Assembly (NCBI RefSeq): GCF_016401385.1
Contig: NZ_JAEACF010000002.1
Location: 206,339 to 270,338 of the forward strand
DNA: 64,000 nucleotides
Direction: 5' to 3'
Origin: Fictibacillus halophilus
Lineage (GTDB): Bacteria; Bacillota; Bacilli; Bacillales; Fictibacillaceae
Shown here: positions 17,481 to 27,400 of the stretch, in pieces
How positions within the stretch are numbered: position 1 is the first letter of the stretch
How the letters are laid out: every line of letters begins with the position of its first letter
Translations under genes and position numbers: made by a program
Notes under the pieces: generated by a model
Seen by the model: the letters and a program-made list of their open reading frames with translations, nothing else
Database searches by the model: none
What the model was told of the DNA's origin: nothing

Positions 17481-17845
17481 ATCTTTCACCTTCATTGTTT
17501 GACTTCTTATAAAAGTTTTAACCTAAATTTGTTTGTTGTATAACTGCAAAAAACAGCCCACTGCCGGACTGCTTCTGTCGATTCCTCTTATATTATAGTG
17601 ATACCTGTCTTAAATTGCAAAGCAGTTATCTCCCAGTATGTGTTAAAACTGTGTCTAAATTGTAGGGGGTCTGTCCCGGGGTCAGACCCCGGGACAGACC
17701 CCTTAAAGGATTTCTTTCATTTTTTGTAGAATTATACATTTAAAGCAGCTTAGGTAATGAACAAGCTTCATCTCTTTATTGACTCGCATATATAAGTAAC
17801 AACAAACGGTAACGAGTCACATCACTATTTTAAGGAGGTGCTTCT
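17481..17845. other. Intergenic region with a perfect inverted repeat
   Basis: Divergent promoter region for dgkB and the plus-strand small membrane protein. Apart from the inverted repeat at 17666-17702 I see no strong promoter, only AT-rich DNA. Confidence 0.5.
17666..17702. repeat. Perfect 18-bp inverted repeat, REP-like
   Basis: Arms GGGGTCTGTCCCGGGGTC and its exact complement, separated by one base. The arms are far more GC-rich than the surrounding AT-rich DNA, and there is no T-run for a terminator. GGGGTC...GACCCC repeats resemble REP/BIME units mobilised by TnpA-like (RAYT) transposases, but no such gene is in the window. Confidence 0.6.
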
Positions 17846-18058
17846 ATGTTTTGGCTATACATTTTAGGACCTGTAGCCGCGGTATTCTTACTAGCCGCAA
17901 TCGTAAACTGGAGAACAAGGCTAAAGTACAGAAGATACAACTACAAATACGAGCTTGAAGAGCATGTTAGTGATCAAAACAAGATCAACAATGCAGCAGC
18001 CTGGAACGCTTCCCAACATAATCACCACTCCGGCGGTGGCGGTGGTGGAGGATTATAA
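17846..18058 (+). CDS. Small membrane protein with glycine tail
   Basis: Seventy residues: one membrane segment (about residues 3-22), a basic stretch (RTRLKYRRYNYKYELEEH) that would face the cytoplasm, and a tail of His and then seven Gly (NHHSGGGGGGGL). TAAGGAGG before the ATG and a terminator right after the stop show a real short gene. I do not recognise the family. The glycine tail recalls the Gly/Ser/Cys tail of the protein at 23426-24388, in the same accessory block. Confidence 0.75.
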   Translation: MFWLYILGPVAAVFLLAAIVNWRTRLKYRRYNYKYELEEHVSDQNKINNAAAWNASQHNHHSGGGGGGGL

Positions 18059-18090
18059 AAGACAGGGTCTCATTCCTGTCTTTTTTATTT
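18057..18090 (+). terminator. Terminator of the small membrane protein gene
   Basis: Stem AAAAGACAGG/CCTGTCTTTT with an 8-base loop, then TTATTTATTT; it begins at the stop codon. Confidence 0.85.
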
Positions 18091-18105
18091 ATTTAGGAGG
18101 TTAAT

Positions 18106-18948
18106 ATGACACATACAATCGGTATTTCTGGCAGTACCATCATGTCTGATGAAACAAAATTCAACGATCTGTTTCGAGATCAAGAACAGATCACACATAT
18201 TGAGATTGGAGAATTTGAAAACGAAGAAGCCTTTCAAAGATTTCTCACACTTCTAAAGACAAGCAATAAAACGTTTGGCATCCACTCTCCCATCTATAGA
18301 AACGGAAGTAAATATGATCTATTAGAGAAGTTTCAATATGCACCTGAACAAGCATGGACCTTGTTCGAAAAGGAAATTCAGCGTCTCGTTAAGTTAGGCA
18401 CTCAGTATATCCTTGTTCATTTTCCTTATTTTCAAGGAAGTGCCCAAAATCCGGATACCTTAATTGAGCAGGGGCTAAAACGATTATCTGAGCTGCAGCA
18501 AACATACAACTTGCCAATCGTCTGCGAACCAAAGCTTGGATTGGATCAATCGCCAAAAGGAATTGAGTACCTAAATGCTTTCCCTATCTCATTATGGGAA
18601 AAATACGGACTCAAGCTGTGCATTGATATTGGTGATTACCTATTAGCTGCTGATGAACAAGCTCTAAGCATGATTCAAAAATGGAAAGATCACATAAAAG
18701 TTGTACATCTTCATAACATTGAGTTTATTGATGATAAATACATATGGGTCCCTATCCATCCATCACATGAAGATGACGGAAAACATTATTCCATTAATGA
18801 AATTCTCCATGTTTTATCAGGATACCGTGATCTTATTTGGGTGCTCGAACACACCCCTCACTCAAATCCTTCTCAAACATTTATTCAAGAAGGAATCAAC
18901 TGGTTGGCAGATGATGTATTAAAAAATAATCTTTCTAAAAAATACTGA
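18106..18948 (+). CDS. Xylose-isomerase-like TIM-barrel protein
   Basis: A 280-residue protein of the sugar-phosphate isomerase/epimerase (AP-endonuclease 2) fold. Typical barrel strands are FGIHSPIYRN, YILVHFPYF, IVCEPKLG, LCIDIGDYLL, VVHLHNIE and WVLEHTP; Glu, Asp and His at their ends could form a metal site as in the family (E near 144, D near 173, H near 204). This fold covers many sugar isomerases and DNA repair enzymes, so I assign no substrate. TTAGGAGG precedes the ATG, and a terminator overlaps the stop. It lies just upstream of an oligopeptide-type transporter but is transcribed separately from it. Confidence 0.75.
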   Translation: MTHTIGISGSTIMSDETKFNDLFRDQEQITHIEIGEFENEEAFQRFLTLLKTSNKTFGIHSPIYRNGSKYDLLEKFQYAPEQAWTLFEKEIQRLVKLGTQYILVHFPYFQGSAQNPDTLIEQGLKRLSELQQTYNLPIVCEPKLGLDQSPKGIEYLNAFPISLWEKYGLKLCIDIGDYLLAADEQALSMIQKWKDHIKVVHLHNIEFIDDKYIWVPIHPSHEDDGKHYSINEILHVLSGYRDLIWVLEHTPHSNPSQTFIQEGINWLADDVLKNNLSKKY

Positions 18949-18970
18949 ATTTATTTTAGTATTTTTTTAT
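18938..18970 (+). terminator. Terminator overlapping the TIM-barrel gene stop
   Basis: Stem AAAAATACT/AGTATTTTT with an 11-base loop and a T-run; the left arm includes the last codons. Confidence 0.75.
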
Positions 18971-19059
18971 TTTCATAACTATTAAATCTATTACTTTATG
19001 CGAACAAAGCAAGGTTGGAAATTTCATACAGAATGTTATACCAAAGACATGTCAATTCG

Positions 19060-19087
19060 TTTACAATTATTACATACAGATTATTCT
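19060..19087 (+). promoter_or_regulatory. Possible promoter of the oligopeptide-type ABC operon
   Basis: TTTACA (19060-19065), 16 bp, TATTCT (19082-19087), about 30 bases before the first start codon. Confidence 0.4.
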
Positions 19088-19120
19088 GTTAACTATCGCT
19101 ACAAAAAAAGAGGTGTATAT

Positions 19121-19939
19121 ATGAACTTTTCATTTACTAGTTATTTGAGGAGGCTTCGATCGATCTTAATCGGCGTTTTGATTATCAGCTTTCTTCCTTC
19201 TATCTTTTTTGGAATCGCACCACTGCAAAGCATGAAGCTTTGGGAGTATACCATCGAAAATCGAAAATACAGTCTTTTCCCTGATATTTTTGATAAGTTT
19301 TTTTACTCGATGACGATTTTCTTTACGGCACTGCTTCTAGGTCTCCTAGTAGCGTTATTGCTCACGTTCTTAGCAACACTGCTGCCAAGACCATTAAAAC
19401 GTGCTGTCTATGGTTTTTTAACACTATTAGAATCTTTGCCAGATCTTTTTATCGTTATCGCGTTACAAGTTTCTGCGGTATATATCTTTAAGAAGACCGG
19501 ATTATTAATCGCGAACGTGTCTGGTGTCTATGATAACCGCATCTACTTTTTTCCGATTCTAACACTCTCTGTCCTGCCAACGATTCAACTCTTTAAGATT
19601 ACCTTTCTATTAATGAAAGAAGAACAAAACAAACCATACATAACCGTAGCACGAGCGATGGGACTCGGAAACCTCTATATCACGCTCAATCATGTGTTTC
19701 GTAATATCATGACCAGTCTCTTTCAATATTCCAAGACCATCTTTGTTTTCATGCTTTCGAACTTATTCATTCTAGAATACGTCTTTAACTTGAACGGAAT
19801 CATGACCATCATGCTGAACACGCAAGGTGTTTCTTTTATTATAACGGTCTTGTTTATCGCGATTCCTTTCTCCTTTCTTTTTGAGGTCATGGAATCATAC
19901 CGCGGAGGCTTAAACGTACAAAAGGAGGATGCAGCATGA
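19121..19939 (+). CDS. Oligopeptide/nickel-type ABC permease 1 (DppB/OppB family)
   Basis: First membrane subunit of a PepT-family importer. About six membrane segments; the EAA loop reads ARAMGLGNLYITLNHVFRN, the contact with the ATPase. I start at ATG 19121 (272 residues) because AGAGGTG lies eight bases ahead and the family begins close to this; an in-frame ATG further upstream gives a polar, unlikely extension. It is a little shorter than typical DppB (~310). The gene overlaps the next by ATGA, so translation is coupled. No binding-protein gene is in the operon. Confidence 0.82.
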   Translation: MNFSFTSYLRRLRSILIGVLIISFLPSIFFGIAPLQSMKLWEYTIENRKYSLFPDIFDKFFYSMTIFFTALLLGLLVALLLTFLATLLPRPLKRAVYGFLTLLESLPDLFIVIALQVSAVYIFKKTGLLIANVSGVYDNRIYFFPILTLSVLPTIQLFKITFLLMKEEQNKPYITVARAMGLGNLYITLNHVFRNIMTSLFQYSKTIFVFMLSNLFILEYVFNLNGIMTIMLNTQGVSFIITVLFIAIPFSFLFEVMESYRGGLNVQKEDAA

Positions 19940-20856
19940 TCGTTCGATTGCTTAAACAGCCGCAGTTCTTAATCGGGTTTCTATTTATCGTGAGTTTAAT
20001 TTTATTAAGCTTCTTTTATCCTTCCGTCATGGATGTTCAGAAGGAATCTAAGTTTCTATATGACGAGAATGAAGTCATCGTTGGTGTAGCACCTTTCTCT
20101 CCAAAAGACATGCCTCCTTTTGGAACGGATATGAACGGAAAGCACTTATTGTATCTTGTTTTAGAAGGTGCAAAGTATACGATCCTAATTACTTTAATTA
20201 TCGCTTTTCTTAGAATTTTCTTCGCCCTTTTCTTTTCCTTGTTTCATAGAAAATCGAAGAGTACATTCTTTGACGATATCGTACAAGCTACCCTCTATAT
20301 TCCAACAGCGATCTTAGCTTATATGTTCATGGTTCCGCTCTTTGTGAAAGACGCTACTGAACCGATGGGCATGATGACTCTTATTGTCGTGCAATGCTTG
20401 ATACTTGTTGGTATCGGAGTGCCGCCGTTAGTATCAACCTTTTCTGAAGAGATTCGCTCGATCCTAGCAAAAGACTATATCGTCAGTACATTTTCATTAG
20501 GATCGAAAAAGCCGTATGTCTTTTACAAACATGTTTTGCCTGAACTCAGCTCTAAACTATTGCTTCTCTTTGCTCAGCAAGCTATTCAAACATTAATCCT
20601 ATTAGCGCACTTAGGCGTTCTTGCCGTTTTTATCGGTGGATCAAAAACGGTTATGATGGGCGATATCTTCAACTTAACGCCAGCTACCATATCATTGAGC
20701 GGAGAATGGGCTGGAATCATCGGCCAATCGTATCAAAAACTCTTAACGGCGCCTTGGATTATTTTAGTGCCGCTATCCTTCTTTGCTTTTACGATTTTCT
20801 CGATCAATCTCATGATACAAGGTATACAGAACAGCCTCGAATCTAACAAATCATAA
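19936..20856 (+). CDS. Oligopeptide/nickel-type ABC permease 2 (DppC/OppC family)
   Basis: Second membrane subunit, 306 residues. The N-terminal anchor and the DppC hallmark FGTDMNGKHLLYLVLEGAKYT (family FGTDxxGRD) are present, but the usual Arg-Asp after Gly is Lys-His here. The EAA-like loop SLGSKKPYVFYKHVLPEL follows. Start ATG overlaps the stop of permease 1 by four bases. With the two ATPases downstream it forms a full transport core of two permeases and two nucleotide-binding subunits. Substrate unknown: peptides, nickel or another small molecule. Confidence 0.82.
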   Translation: MIVRLLKQPQFLIGFLFIVSLILLSFFYPSVMDVQKESKFLYDENEVIVGVAPFSPKDMPPFGTDMNGKHLLYLVLEGAKYTILITLIIAFLRIFFALFFSLFHRKSKSTFFDDIVQATLYIPTAILAYMFMVPLFVKDATEPMGMMTLIVVQCLILVGIGVPPLVSTFSEEIRSILAKDYIVSTFSLGSKKPYVFYKHVLPELSSKLLLLFAQQAIQTLILLAHLGVLAVFIGGSKTVMMGDIFNLTPATISLSGEWAGIIGQSYQKLLTAPWIILVPLSFFAFTIFSINLMIQGIQNSLESNKS

Positions 20857-20870
20857 GTGAGGTGTGAAAC

Positions 20871-21851
20871 ATGTCTAACAGGCTTTTAGAAATAAACAAT
20901 CTAAACATATCGTTTGGTAGTGGAAAGAACGTGTTTAACGCGGTTACAGATATAAGTCTCTCCGTTAGTACTGGACAGACTGCCGCTCTTATCGGCGAAT
21001 CGGGTTCTGGGAAAAGTGTCACTTCCCTATCTGTCCTGAAACTTCTACCAGCTAACGGACGAGCAGAATCAGGCTCTATACGTTTTGACGATAAAGAAAT
21101 TTTGCAGATGACAGAAAAAGAGATGCAAAAAATAAGAGGCAACGAGATCTCCATGATCTTTCAGGACGCGATCGCCTCACTGAATCCAGCTATGAAGGTG
21201 GGTGTTCAGATTACAGAAGGCTTGAAATATCATAAACAGATGCCGAAATCAGAGCTCAGAACAGTTGCCCTCACGCTCCTTGAACAAGTAGGTTTCCATA
21301 ATCCAGCACACATTTTTGATCAATATCCTTCTCAGCTGTCAGGAGGCATGAAACAGCGTATCTTAATCGCAATGGCCATCTCCTGTAGACCTAAACTGAT
21401 TATCGCGGATGAACCAACGACCGCGTTAGACGTAACGATTCAAAGGCAGGTATTGGATTTAATCGCTGATTATAAAATACGTGAAGACGCTTCTGTTTTA
21501 ATGATCACACATGATTTTGGTGTTGTAGCAGAATATGCTGATTGGGTGTATGTCATGTTCGGAGGACGAATCGTAGAATCAGGAGATGTGTTTACGATAT
21601 TTAATAATCCGATCCACCCTTATACCAAAGGCTTGATCGGCTGCATCCCAAGTTTAGAGAGCGATGGCGATCGTTTAAAGAGTGTTTACGATTATTCGTT
21701 TGAAGAAGCAGGATACAAGGGAAGAAAATTCGCACCAGAGACTTATTCCATGGAAAGCAAAGTCTATCATGCCCCGTCCTCTCTAATAGAAGTGGAACCA
21801 GGTCATTATGTTCGTCTTTTTGATGAGAGTGAGGTGACGATCGTTGGATAA
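20871..21851 (+). CDS. Oligopeptide-type ABC ATPase 1 (DppD/OppD family)
   Basis: Nucleotide-binding subunit, 326 residues. Walker A GESGSGKS (about residue 41), signature LSGGMKQRI, Walker B LIIADEPTTALD and the switch His in MITHDFG are all intact. The OppD/DppD C-terminal extension with HPYTKGLIGCIPSL is present, but it lacks the usual Cys-rich iron-sulphur motif; only one Cys remains there. AGGTG stands before the ATG. It overlaps the following ATPase gene by eight bases. Confidence 0.88.
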   Translation: MSNRLLEINNLNISFGSGKNVFNAVTDISLSVSTGQTAALIGESGSGKSVTSLSVLKLLPANGRAESGSIRFDDKEILQMTEKEMQKIRGNEISMIFQDAIASLNPAMKVGVQITEGLKYHKQMPKSELRTVALTLLEQVGFHNPAHIFDQYPSQLSGGMKQRILIAMAISCRPKLIIADEPTTALDVTIQRQVLDLIADYKIREDASVLMITHDFGVVAEYADWVYVMFGGRIVESGDVFTIFNNPIHPYTKGLIGCIPSLESDGDRLKSVYDYSFEEAGYKGRKFAPETYSMESKVYHAPSSLIEVEPGHYVRLFDESEVTIVG

Positions 21852-22773
21852 ACATTTGATAAGTATACAAAACCTTTCAAAGTACTTTGTGACGAAAACG
21901 GGGACCCATAAAGCAATCGATGGAATCACACTCGATATTTTTAAAGGCGAAACGTTAGGAATCGTTGGGGAATCTGGATCTGGTAAAACGACCCTCGGAC
22001 GAACGATCATGCGACTGTATGAACCAGAGCACGGAAACATTACGTTTGATGGCCTGGACATCACACATATGCCTGAAAAAAAGTTGCGGCCATACCGCAA
22101 AGAATTTCAGATGATCTTTCAAAATCCTTATGAGTCACTCAGCCCTCGTTTAACGGTCGGGGAAATTTTAGAAGAACCGCTTGTTATTCAGAAAATGTTA
22201 AGCAAAGAAGAGCGTACGAAGAAAGCGTACAGTCTATTGGAAAAGGTCGGATTGCCGAAGACTTCTTATCTAAAAAAAATTCACGAATTCTCCGGTGGAC
22301 AGCGTCAGAGAATCGGAATTGCTCGTGCACTGATGCTAGATCCTAAGTTTATTATTGCAGATGAACCTGTCTCGGCCCTCGATGTATCTGTTCAAGCGCA
22401 AGTGTTGAATCTATTAAAAGATCTTCAGTCCGAACTAGACCTAACGTGTTTGTTCATCTCACATGATCTTGGCGTGGTTCATTATATGAGTGACCGTGTA
22501 GCCGTCATGTACCTTGGCCATCTGATCGAATTGGCACCAAAAGATGAATTGTACCGAAATCCGATCCACCCTTATACGAAATCTCTTTTATCATCTATTC
22601 CAATCTCAGACCCTGAGCGTCGGAATGCATACAGAGAACCTATCATTCTGCCAGAGAAACCGCTCTATCCTCCACAGTTGATTCATGTTGGTAACGAGCA
22701 TTACGTATCTGCGAACATGATCAATATTAAAGAGTTTGAGATTGAGAATGATAGAAAACTAATCCGTAATTGA
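21844..22773 (+). CDS. Oligopeptide-type ABC ATPase 2 (DppF/OppF family)
   Basis: Second nucleotide-binding subunit, 309 residues, with Walker A GESGSGKTTLGRT, Q-loop MIFQNPYESLSPR, signature FSGGQRQRIGIARAL, Walker B FIIADEPVSALD and ISHDLG. The start is TTG, eight bases inside the preceding gene, with GAGGTGA seven bases ahead. C-terminal HPYTKSLLSSIPISDP is the normal family end. A terminator follows. Together the four subunits lack only a solute-binding lipoprotein, which must come from elsewhere in the genome or be absent. Confidence 0.88.
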   Translation: MDKHLISIQNLSKYFVTKTGTHKAIDGITLDIFKGETLGIVGESGSGKTTLGRTIMRLYEPEHGNITFDGLDITHMPEKKLRPYRKEFQMIFQNPYESLSPRLTVGEILEEPLVIQKMLSKEERTKKAYSLLEKVGLPKTSYLKKIHEFSGGQRQRIGIARALMLDPKFIIADEPVSALDVSVQAQVLNLLKDLQSELDLTCLFISHDLGVVHYMSDRVAVMYLGHLIELAPKDELYRNPIHPYTKSLLSSIPISDPERRNAYREPIILPEKPLYPPQLIHVGNEHYVSANMINIKEFEIENDRKLIRN

Positions 22774-22780
22774 GTGATTT

Positions 22781-22818
22781 AAAAAGAGACTGCCCTAAAT
22801 GAGCAGTCTCCTTTTTTA
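22781..22818. terminator. Bidirectional terminator between the ABC operon and a membrane gene
   Basis: Stem GAGACTGC/GCAGTCTC with A-run before and T-run after, so it can serve the converging genes on both strands. Confidence 0.85.
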
Positions 22819-22828
22819 GGCCAAATTA

Positions 22829-23335
22829 TCATTTTCGCAAAATCACAAACATACTCACACTCATCGCTCCTATAGAAAAAATAGACGCAATGATGACACC
22901 GATCCATGCCATGAATAGGTCGTCTCCTGGAAAAGCGGGTTCCAGCGTTGCATAATACCAAAAAATCCATCCTAAGAAAAAGAGAAAAAACGCGCTCCCA
23001 ATGAACGTCATCTTCACCTTATCCTTCCACGATCCCCTCCACACTTCAGAAAAGATCACCCATGTAAAAAGACTAAGCGGTATGCACATCAATAACCCCG
23101 CCATAGCACCATAAGGAAGAAAGAAAAGAATAACAAAAGCTAGTGCGAATAGTGCTGCGTTTGCCACGAATAAAGTTATACCTGCTTGCCAATAGTTCGC
23201 ACTCATAGGATATTCCTTCAATTTATACGTAATGTTTCTTACAATGCCAATAGAGGCAACATCCCTTTGTTTTGTAATAAGGATTAATGTAAAAACAATT
23301 CCAGCTAACAATAAAACTGTCAAATAAACACCCAC
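22829..23335 (-). CDS. Uncharacterised membrane protein
   Basis: A 168-residue protein with about five hydrophobic segments (near residues 2-20, 53-72, 74-93, 110-127, 142-163) and few charged loops. I do not recognise the family. The start is unclear: the GTG at 23335 has no ribosome site, while a TTG four codons later is preceded by GTGGGTG. Downstream it shares a terminator with the ABC operon. Confidence 0.6.
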   Translation of the reverse strand: MGVYLTVLLLAGIVFTLILITKQRDVASIGIVRNITYKLKEYPMSANYWQAGITLFVANAALFALAFVILFFLPYGAMAGLLMCIPLSLFTWVIFSEVWRGSWKDKVKMTFIGSAFFLFFLGWIFWYYATLEPAFPGDDLFMAWIGVIIASIFSIGAMSVSMFVILRK

Positions 23336-23425
23336 TTTTTTACAATAAATTAGTCTTATATTATCATTAAAGTAGAGAACTAGAATATAGCTATTTGGTA
23401 GGAGACGTAAAAGGAGGCGCCATCG

Positions 23426-24388
23426 ATGTTTGAACTATTTTTATTATTTTTTGCCATTGCCGTAATTGCTCCCCTTGTTATTAAATATACGACTAAACCG
23501 AACTATCAAAAGGTTGCAGAAAAAACGGAACTGCCACCGAACTTGGGGATTCGTGAAGATTTACATTTACAAAAAAGTGTAAGGAACATGGAGAAAGCTC
23601 TCCCTCGTGAGTTTAAAGAAAAAATAAAGCGCAGATATCTTTCAGAACACCCGAAGGCAACCGAAGCCTACTTTGAAGTTGTATTTTATGAGCTTCAACG
23701 CTTCTTTATCATGTGTTCACTTTTAAATAATGTACCTATGTTCAGTAAAAAGGTCGATGACATCTGGCACGAGATGCTAATGTATACGAAGGAATATGAA
23801 AAATTTTCTGCCGAACTTTGCGGTGAGCACATTCATCATGCTCCTAATGATGTTGTAGAACCCGATCCACATGGAAGAGCTTGGTTTGATTTTTTGTACG
23901 CAAAACTTTTTACGTTTACTGATTTTACACATATCGCTTGGGGTAGTTTCTTTCAAAATCCTCTACACTACGGATTTTTACAAGAGCTGAACTCACTATC
24001 TATTGAAGAGTTAAGTAAAAAATACTTTAGAGAAACAGCAAATAAAGAAACCGTTACTGCTCTGCTCACAAAAATTAAAGGAGACATAAAGCGTGTATCG
24101 CATGATAAAAATCCTTATACTGGATTAAAGGTTTCGCCACATTCAATAGATAGTGCACCGATCTTAGCTGGCGCGATGCTTTATTATTCCTATAATCATT
24201 ACGAAGACTATGACATGCACATGGCTAAGTTAAGTCCCGCTTCTAACTATTACTCAGGTAACACGACCGCTTGTGGAAGTGGTTGTGGAAACCACCGTAA
24301 CGACAACGGCGGACATGACAGCAGCTGCAGCAGTGATAGCGGCAGTAGCTGTGGAAGCAGTTGCGGCAGTGGATGCGGAAGTAGTTAA
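23426..24388 (+). CDS. Membrane-anchored DUF1399/GRDP-like protein with Gly/Ser/Cys tail
   Basis: A 320-residue protein: N-terminal membrane segment (residues 2-20), a helical domain with VDDIWHEMLMYTKEYEKFSA and CGEHIHHAP, and a C-terminal tail of about 45 residues made mainly of Gly, Ser, Cys and Asp. The pattern W-H...Y..F...G..IHH matches the glycine-rich domain protein family (DUF1399) known from plants and scattered bacteria; its function in bacteria is unknown to me. The tail holds seven Cys, mostly in SCGS or CGSGC units, and could bind metal or form disulphides outside the cell. AAAAGGAGG precedes the ATG. A shared terminator follows. Confidence 0.72.
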   Translation: MFELFLLFFAIAVIAPLVIKYTTKPNYQKVAEKTELPPNLGIREDLHLQKSVRNMEKALPREFKEKIKRRYLSEHPKATEAYFEVVFYELQRFFIMCSLLNNVPMFSKKVDDIWHEMLMYTKEYEKFSAELCGEHIHHAPNDVVEPDPHGRAWFDFLYAKLFTFTDFTHIAWGSFFQNPLHYGFLQELNSLSIEELSKKYFRETANKETVTALLTKIKGDIKRVSHDKNPYTGLKVSPHSIDSAPILAGAMLYYSYNHYEDYDMHMAKLSPASNYYSGNTTACGSGCGNHRNDNGGHDSSCSSDSGSSCGSSCGSGCGSS

Positions 24389-24414
24389 AGCCTAGCATTA
24401 CACTCTAAATAAAA

Positions 24415-24460
24415 GCAAAAGCCCTGCAAGTGATTCAACATCACTTTGCAGGGCTTTCTT
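24415..24460. terminator. Bidirectional terminator between the GRDP-like gene and swrC
   Basis: Stem AAAGCCCTGCAAGTGAT paired with ATCACTTTGCAGGGCTTT around a 5-base loop, with A-run and T-run on opposite sides. Strong on both strands. Confidence 0.9.
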
Positions 24461-24461
24461 C

Positions 24462-27400
24462 TTAATTCTCTTCTACTTCTTTACGATTCTTTTTAAAGAT
24501 TTTGGAGAGGACTTCATACACGATTGGCACGATGATCAGCGTCAATAGTGTAGAACTCGCTAATCCTCCGATTACGGTAACGCCAAGGCCTTTTGAAATC
24601 AGTCCGCCGCCACCTGAGCCAACCGCCAACGGAATCAATGCTCCGATTGTAGCAATAGCTGTCATCAAGATCGGACGAAGACGTGTTGCTCCTGCTTCTA
24701 GGATCGCATCACGCATACTCATTCCTTCACGTTCCATATGAATGATTCGGTCTACAAGTACGATGGCATTTGTTACAACGATACCGATCAACATTAATAG
24801 CCCCATCATTACGGATACGGAGATGGTTTCACCTGCAATCAATAGACCTACAAATGAACCAATTACAGCAAATGGAAGTGAGAACAGGATCGCAAATGGT
24901 GCGACACCTTCACGGAAGGTTACGACAAGTATGAAATACACGATCGCGATCGCCGCAAGCATAGCCGCTCCAAGCTGTGTAAAGGTTTCGTTCATATCAG
25001 CCTGAACACCCGCCACTCCAACTGTAACTCCTTTTGGCATATCCAGTTTATCGATGTCTTTTTGGACTTCCGAAGTGGCTTTGGACATATCATCGCCCAA
25101 TGCCTTACCAGACACGGTAGCATAATACTCCCCTTTACTTCGGGCAAGGGTATTAAGTGTTGTTCCTTTTTCAACCGTAACGAGCTCAGATAACGGCATT
25201 GTCGTGCCTAGAGCTGTTGGTACCTGTCTTGCTAAAATATCATCTACAGACTTAGGTTGTTTCGTTTGCTCCTGCTGAACGATAACGTCTAGTGTATCTC
25301 CATCTTTTTCGATCGTCGTTAAGACATCATCCGCTTTCATCGGATTGAGCATCATCACGATCTGACCTGTTGTTAGTCCATATTTTAGAATCTCATTCTG
25401 ATCGACGTTAAACGTATGCTCGACGAACGCATCCTTCGCGCTTGAAGTAACATCCTCTAACTGATCGTTCTTCTTCATGGCGTCTTCAGCCATCTTTACC
25501 GCTTTATTGAGTTTATTCAAATCTTCACTGTAGAACGTATAGCTGACTTCATTTTCAGCTCCTGTTGATGCAGCGAAGTTCTGACTCTTCCATTCGCCTG
25601 ATTGACCAAGGTCAGCGACATAGTCTTCTATTTCATTTCGCACTTCTGGGAAGTTTTCCATTTCTGGATCAAAGATGAGGTACATGAGTGCCCCGCCTTC
25701 TCCTCCACCGGCCATAGCCATCATTGGATCTGCGTTATCTGAAACAGAGATTTGAACGATATCAATATAATCACGTTTTAGCATCTTTTCTTCTAATGCC
25801 TCAACGTTTTTCAATGTTTCTTCTTTAAGCTCCCCAGCTTTTGGTGTGTATGTTAAGTACATCACTTTGTCTTCTTCACTGCCCATGAAGCTGAAACCGA
25901 TGATAGGCGTTAAAGCTAAACTTCCTGCAAGTAAAAGAACTGCCAAGATAGAAGTGATAATTTTATGATTAAGAGATTTATTAAGAATCCCTTTATACCA
26001 TTTTGCTAATTTACCCGTTTCTTTATGGCTGCTTTCTTTCTTTTCGCTATACAGCTTCTTTTTAAACAAAAAGTGTGATAATGCTGGAACGATTGTTATG
26101 GCAACAATGAGAGATGCCCCAAGCGCAAATGTCATCGTTAACGCGAAAGGCGCGAACAGTTCGCCTACCATACCACCCACAAAGATAAGCGGAGCGAATA
26201 CCGCAACCGTTACGAGTGTGGAAGAAAGGATCGGCTTGAACATCTCAATCGTTGCTTCTCTTATTAACGCACGTCCGTTTAATTTTTCTTCTTTCAAATG
26301 CAGTCGTCGATAAATATTTTCTACGACAACGATAGAGTCATCGATTACACGACCGATCGCAACCGTAATCGCCCCTAGTGTCATGATGTTCAACGTGATA
26401 TCCATCCAGTTAAGCACCAATAACGCCATGAAGATTGAAACTGGGATAGAGATGATTGAAATGATCGTCGATTTAAAATCACGAAGGAATAACAGAATGA
26501 TCAGCACGGCAATCAATCCGCCAAACAATGCTTTTTCAATCATGGTTGCTACTGAATCTTCAATCGGTTTTCCTTGGTCGAGTGACACATCAATAACAAG
26601 ACCATCTACTTTTGATTTTTCTTCTTTAATCAGTTCTTTTACACCATTCACGACATCAACGGTGTTGGCTTGCTGCTCTTTCACGATTTGAATGGCAATC
26701 GCTTCATCTCCGTTTGTTCGAGAAACGGATTCCACTTTACCAACCGTTTTGATATCCGCAATCTCACTAAGCTTCACAAATGGTGTTGGGTTTGTTGCAG
26801 ATGGTGTTACCGGAATCATCATGTTCTTCAGTTCATCCGAAGTCATGAACTTTCCATCAACGGCAACTGCTTCTTCCCCTTTTTCAAACTCATACAGTCC
26901 TAATGAAACAGCCATGTTGCTTGCTTGAATCATTTCTTTTACTTTATCTTCTGTGAGATCATACTGTGTCATCTTATCTTTTTTATATGTAAGATCCACT
27001 TCTTCAATGTGCTGCCCCGTAATTTTCGCGGATGCCACACCATCGATTTTCTCGATCTTAGGAAGAATAATCTCTTCAACTGTTGAAGTTAATTCAACGA
27101 TATCCTCTTTCGTACTACTTACACTGAGTGCTGCAACAGGCATCATATTCATGCTGATCGCTGTTACAGTCGGCTCCTCAGCTGTTTCTGGCAACTCGAC
27201 TGCATCCAGTGCAGATTGGAGCTCACGTTTTGCCTCGTCCATGTCTATACCGTATTCGTACTCCACTTGGAGATTAGACATGTTCGAATAAGAATTCGAG
27301 TACACAGCTTTAACATCTTCAAGTCCTTCTACCGCTTTTTCGATCGGCATCGAAACATCTTCCATTACTTTCTCTGGAGTAGCTCCAGGATAAACGTCCA

